This document shows positions 6,038 to 8,262 of a stretch of DNA of 8,262 nucleotides, in pieces. The stretch covers positions 1-8,262 of the forward strand of contig JBGGMV010000024.1 in the NCBI GenBank assembly GCA_041287865.1. The letters are read 5' to 3'. The stretch's first letter is position 1; every line of letters begins with the position of its first letter. Under the pieces are notes generated by a model that was not told the origin of the DNA, searched no databases, and saw only the letters and a list, made by a program, of their open reading frames with translations. The stretch is from JAPWJZ01 sp041287865 (GTDB lineage Bacteria; Pseudomonadota; Alphaproteobacteria; Micavibrionales; UBA2020). The translations under genes and the position numbers were made by a program.

Positions 6038-6778
6038 TTATTCGCTAAACTGCTGGACGCAGGCGAGCGCGGCGATCAGCGCCGTTTCTGCTTTTAGAAT
6101 GCGGGGCCCTAGCGAGACCGGCACGGCGAAGGGCTGATCTTTAATCCGCCTGATCTCGTTCTCCGAAAATCCACCCTCCGGCCCGACCAGCACAGCCAGG
6201 GGGCTGCGGCGCGGGAGTTTTTGCAGCGCCTGCGCAATCGGCGGTGCTTCCGATCTTTCAACGCAAAAGATTAATTTACGACCCGAAGACCATGTTTCGA
6301 ATAAGCTTTCGATATCCAGCAGCGCGGAGACTTCCATCACATCGAGGCGCTCGCACTGCTCGGCAGCCTCGGTCGAAATGGCCTGCAGCCGCTCGCGGTT
6401 CACACGTGGAACAACGGTGTGATCGCAGAGCACGGGGAAGAAATGCGACGCGCCCAGCTCCGCCGATTTTTCCACCATCATATCAAAGGCTTCTTTCTTG
6501 ACGGGCGAAGCCAGCGCCCAGACGTCGGGCGATGCGGATTGTTCGCGTATTTTCTCAGCAAAAGAAATTATCGTGTTCTTTTTACTGATTTCCGTGACCT
6601 CCGCCAGCCATTCCCCGTTGCGCCCGTTAAAGGCCCGCACGCGGTCGCCCGGTTTCAACCTCATCACGTTTCTAAGGTAATGGTGCTGGCCCTCTGATAA
6701 CCCGCAGATTTCACCCCGCGAGATATTCTCGCGGTCGACATGCAGGCGGGGAAGGCGGTTGTGGTTTTCGCTACTCAT
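6038..6778 (-). CDS. rsmE: 16S rRNA (uracil-1498-N3)-methyltransferase
   Basis: Methylates N3 of U1498 in 16S rRNA of the 30S subunit using S-adenosylmethionine. The 246-residue protein has the expected plan: an N-terminal PUA-like RNA-binding domain with HHYLRNVMRLKPGD (32-45), then a SPOUT domain that forms a trefoil knot and dimer, with VEKSAELGA (102-110), EAAEQCER (137-144), the SAM-binding VGPEGGF (198-204) and LGPRILKAETA (223-233). Length and motifs are complete. The ATG at 6778 lacks a good Shine-Dalgarno site; a -10-like TAAACT ends 6 bases before it, so the message may be leaderless. It leads the rsmE, gshA, small membrane protein cluster and is divergent from ubiA. Confidence 0.95.
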   Translation of the reverse strand: MSSENHNRLPRLHVDRENISRGEICGLSEGQHHYLRNVMRLKPGDRVRAFNGRNGEWLAEVTEISKKNTIISFAEKIREQSASPDVWALASPVKKEAFDMMVEKSAELGASHFFPVLCDHTVVPRVNRERLQAISTEAAEQCERLDVMEVSALLDIESLFETWSSGRKLIFCVERSEAPPIAQALQKLPRRSPLAVLVGPEGGFSENEIRRIKDQPFAVPVSLGPRILKAETALIAALACVQQFSE

Positions 6779-6784
6779 GGCTTG

Positions 6785-6813
6785 AGTTTAGCACCGCCCC
6801 CTCCGCCACGCCA
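6785..6813 (-). promoter_or_regulatory. rsmE: Candidate promoter for rsmE
   Basis: On the minus strand TGGCGT (6813-6808), a 17-base spacer and TAAACT (6790-6785) within GCTAAACTC. The -35 is poor and overlaps the outer end of the palindrome. The main support is that an identical arrangement lies on the other side in front of ubiA. Transcription would start at or next to the rsmE ATG. Confidence 0.3.
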
Positions 6814-6919
6814 CCCCGCCGAAGGGCGGGGTCCAGTAGGCCGTCCAGCCGTCATATTTGAGTCTGAGTCACGCGACGCGCGGACGCGCTACCAGACCCC
6901 GCCCTTCGGCGGGGTGGCG
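6809..6919. repeat. REP-like double palindrome (25-bp exact inverted repeat, 61-bp centre)
   Basis: Bases 6809-6833 are the exact reverse complement of 6895-6919. With two mismatched positions the match extends inward to 6839 and 6889. Each arm is itself a hairpin with an 8-base stem, ACCCCGCC/GGCGGGGT, and a four-base loop (GAAG on the left, CTTC on the right). Two such units facing each other resemble bacterial REP/BIME-type intergenic repeats. The centre (6840-6888) is rich in CGCG steps and shows no gene. No U-run follows either hairpin, so it is not a standard intrinsic terminator. No transposase gene is nearby. Whether it is repeated elsewhere in the genome cannot be seen from one window. 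Confidence 0.85.
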
Positions 6920-6943
6920 CTTGGGTGTTCTTCCAGCTAAACT
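6915..6943 (+). promoter_or_regulatory. ubiA: Candidate promoter for ubiA
   Basis: TGGCGC (6915-6920), a 17-base spacer and TAAACT (6938-6943) within GCTAAACTC. It mirrors the candidate rsmE promoter exactly in spacing. The -35 match is poor. The predicted leader would be only a few bases long, in line with the lack of a ribosome site before the ubiA ATG at 6954. Confidence 0.3.
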
Positions 6944-6953
6944 CCAAACCACC

Positions 6954-7892
6954 ATGACCTCCGACATCCAAACCGAAAAACTCATTTTCAGAATGACGCC
7001 CCGCGCGGCGCATCCCTATATCAAACTCGCGCGCCTCGACAGGCCGATTGGGACGTGGTTGTTGCTGATACCGTGCTGGTGGGGACTGGCGTTGGCCGTC
7101 CCATTTCGCACACTCGCACCTTTCTGTGGAATGCGCCCTTTTACAGTTCCCGAGATTGCAACATTTGCTTCGCTCTTTGCCATCGGCGCAGTTGTCATGC
7201 GCGCGGCTGGCTGTGTGATTAACGACATTTGGGACCGCAAGCTGGACGCACAGGTGGAGCGCACGCGGAGTCGCCCTCTACCCTCAGGCGAAGTGACACC
7301 AAGGCAGGCACTTGTTTTCCTCACACTACTGCTGGTCACGGGGTTAGCTGTACTACTACAGTTCAACAAATTATCTATCAAGCTGGGCTTCCTCTCGCTG
7401 GCACTCGTAGCAACATACCCGCTGATGAAGCGGATTACATGGTGGCCACAGCTCTTCCTCGGATTCACCTTCAATTGGGGAGCGTTGCTGGGATGGACGG
7501 CGTTGCAGGGTCGTCTGCCCTTGCACATCGAATCCATCCCCCTCTGGCTCTACGCCGGAGGTATTTTCTGGACACTGGCTTACGACACCATATACGCGCA
7601 TCAGGACAAGGAGGACGACGCCACCATCGGCATCCGCTCCACCGCGCGGCTGTTCGGCAAACACAGCAAGATTTTTGTGGGCGCGTTTTTCATGCTGGCC
7701 ATCACCTGCTTCGGCGTCGCCAAGTTCTTCGCAGCCCCAAGCCAAATGACGCAGCTGCTGATTGCCCTGCCCGTCGCCCATGCGCTATGGCAGTTGCATA
7801 TCTGGAAGATGGACGACGCGGCCAGCTGCCTGAAGGTTTTTAAAATGAACCGCGATTTCGGGTTTTTAGTGCTGCTGATGCTGGTGTTTTAA
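6954..7892 (+). CDS. ubiA: 4-hydroxybenzoate polyprenyltransferase
   Basis: Attaches the polyprenyl side chain to 4-hydroxybenzoate in the inner membrane, the committing step of ubiquinone synthesis. The 312-residue protein has LDRPIGTWLLLIP (28-40), the first Asp-rich motif NDIWDRKLD (90-98) followed by TRSRPL (104-109), and the second, DTIYAHQDKEDD (211-222); both motifs bind the Mg-diphosphate of the prenyl donor. About eight or nine membrane helices surround them. The frame is open back to a TTG at 6858, but that extension runs through the palindrome and reads as repeat sequence, so the ATG at 6954 is preferred and gives a family-typical length. No Shine-Dalgarno site is visible. The segment at about 7326-7415 uses many TTA, CTA and GTA codons, unlike neighbouring genes. 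The stop overlaps that of the converging gene. Confidence 0.95.
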   Translation: MTSDIQTEKLIFRMTPRAAHPYIKLARLDRPIGTWLLLIPCWWGLALAVPFRTLAPFCGMRPFTVPEIATFASLFAIGAVVMRAAGCVINDIWDRKLDAQVERTRSRPLPSGEVTPRQALVFLTLLLVTGLAVLLQFNKLSIKLGFLSLALVATYPLMKRITWWPQLFLGFTFNWGALLGWTALQGRLPLHIESIPLWLYAGGIFWTLAYDTIYAHQDKEDDATIGIRSTARLFGKHSKIFVGAFFMLAITCFGVAKFFAAPSQMTQLLIALPVAHALWQLHIWKMDDAASCLKVFKMNRDFGFLVLLMLVF

Positions 7893-8262
7893 AGCCCGGT
7901 CTTCGGCAGGCACTGCACCGAACCGCTGACCGCCGTGCCCGAATAGATGGTCGAGGACACATAGCAGCGCAGGTCGGGCCGCGTGGCGGGGGTGACTTCG
8001 TAGAAGGTGTTCTGGCCGACGCGCGTGGCGCTTTCGATCACGGCCTTGCCGTTCACCGGTTCAGTATAGCCTTCTGGCTTCTTCACGCAATCGACGTCGC
8101 CGCTGACCGCCGTGCCGGTATAGATCGAGGCGTTCATGAAGCAGGTGACGTTCGGGCTGGCGGTGGGCGCGATTTCGTACAGGTAATTGACGCCGATCTG
8201 CGTCGTGGCCAGCACTTTCGATGCCGTCGCGTTCTGCACGGCGGTTGTCGTCGTCGCCTCGG
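7889..8262 (-). CDS. Protein with tandem two-cysteine repeats, C-terminal 123 residues (cut by right edge)
   Basis: I do not recognise the family. The frame is open to the window edge, so the true start is probably outside; the in-frame GTG at 8239 is a poor start. The visible part holds two repeats with a period of 59 residues: residues 13-58 and 72-117 (counted from the edge) share 18 of 46 positions, including G-N-YE-P-P-C and the strong block IY-GTAVSG-V-C. Each repeat has two cysteines (40/58 and 99/117), 18 residues apart, likely a disulfide. Composition is Thr/Ala/Val-rich with predicted beta strands and no membrane helix, as in many periplasmic or surface proteins, but the signal peptide, if any, is off the window. 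More repeats may lie upstream. The protein ends shortly after the second repeat (LPKTGL). Its stop overlaps the ubiA stop. Confidence 0.7.
   Translation of the reverse strand, partial: EATTTTAVQNATASKVLATTQIGVNYLYEIAPTASPNVTCFMNASIYTGTAVSGDVDCVKKPEGYTEPVNGKAVIESATRVGQNTFYEVTPATRPDLRCYVSSTIYSGTAVSGSVQCLPKTGL
7923..8116. repeat. 17-bp direct repeats marking the duplicated protein module
   Basis: The same 17 bases occur at 7923-7939 and 8100-8116, 177 bases (59 codons) apart, in the same frame of the minus-strand gene. They encode the GTAVSG core of each protein repeat. Identity here, with wider divergence outside, points to internal duplication with this core held constant. Confidence 0.75.

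Larger units (their letters stand above)
6784..6944. repeat. Outer inverted 9-mers placed symmetrically around the palindrome
   Basis: GAGTTTAGC at 6784-6792 and its reverse complement GCTAAACTC at 6936-6944 each lie 16 bases outside the palindrome arms. The 16-base stretches between show no similarity to each other, so this is not simply a longer palindrome. Each 9-mer contains TAAACT pointing toward the nearest gene, in the position of a -10 box. Confidence 0.6.

Noticed and set aside
6740..6940. A 66-codon plus-strand open frame across the palindrome
   Set aside because: It begins antisense within rsmE and then translates the repeat. No ribosome site or conserved motif supports it.
6858..6953. 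Upstream TTG start for ubiA adding 32 residues
   Set aside because: The extension runs through the palindrome arm and reads as Arg/Pro-rich repeat sequence. UbiA family length fits the ATG at 6954.

Overview
The window is GC-rich, gene-dense bacterial chromosome that most resembles an alphaproteobacterium. The main pointers are the ubiA / rsmE-gshA arrangement (divergent ubiA next to rsmE followed by gshA), which I recall as common in that class, the plant/alphaproteobacterial type of glutamate-cysteine ligase, and promoters with TTGAC(A/C) -35 boxes and GCTAnnnT-like -10 boxes. I cannot place it to genus from sequence alone. There are ten protein genes, two of them cut by the window edges. 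I see no tRNA, rRNA, CRISPR array, insertion sequence or phage gene.

Left part (1-3313). A GT4-type glycosyltransferase gene runs leftward off the window. It is divergent from a small coiled-coil protein of unknown function, and the 195-bp gap between them carries two back-to-back promoters of the same design (TTGAC(A/C), 18-base spacer, TACG(C/G)T). The coiled-coil gene is followed on the same strand by an Ada-like HTH / O6-alkylguanine methyltransferase fusion that lacks the Ada N-terminal phosphotriester domain. That gene overlaps an EamA-type (DMT) membrane transporter by ATGA, so the pair is probably translationally coupled.

Middle part (3324-6040). A VTT/TVP38 (DedA-superfamily) membrane protein has its own strong-looking promoter placed so close to the ATG that a leaderless mRNA is predicted. 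It ends one base from the convergent end of a leftward cluster: rsmE (16S rRNA m3U1498 methyltransferase), gshA (first step of glutathione synthesis) and a 117-residue membrane protein that starts immediately after the gshA stop codon. gshA also has a plausible promoter of its own.

Right part (6779-8262). The rsmE-ubiA divergent gap contains the most unusual structure in the window: two REP-like GC-rich hairpins arranged as an exact 25-bp inverted repeat, flanked at equal distances by inverted copies of GCTAAACTC. These outer copies sit where the -10 boxes of rsmE and ubiA would be. ubiA (4-hydroxybenzoate polyprenyltransferase, ubiquinone synthesis) follows. It overlaps by two bases, tail to tail, the end of a leftward gene encoding a protein with two 59-residue-period, two-cysteine repeats, which is cut by the right edge.

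Most of the content is ordinary housekeeping. I do not see a new defence or mobile system. The items most worth a second look are the symmetric palindrome/promoter region, the predicted leaderless genes, the truncated-Ada/transporter pair and the Cys-containing repeat protein.
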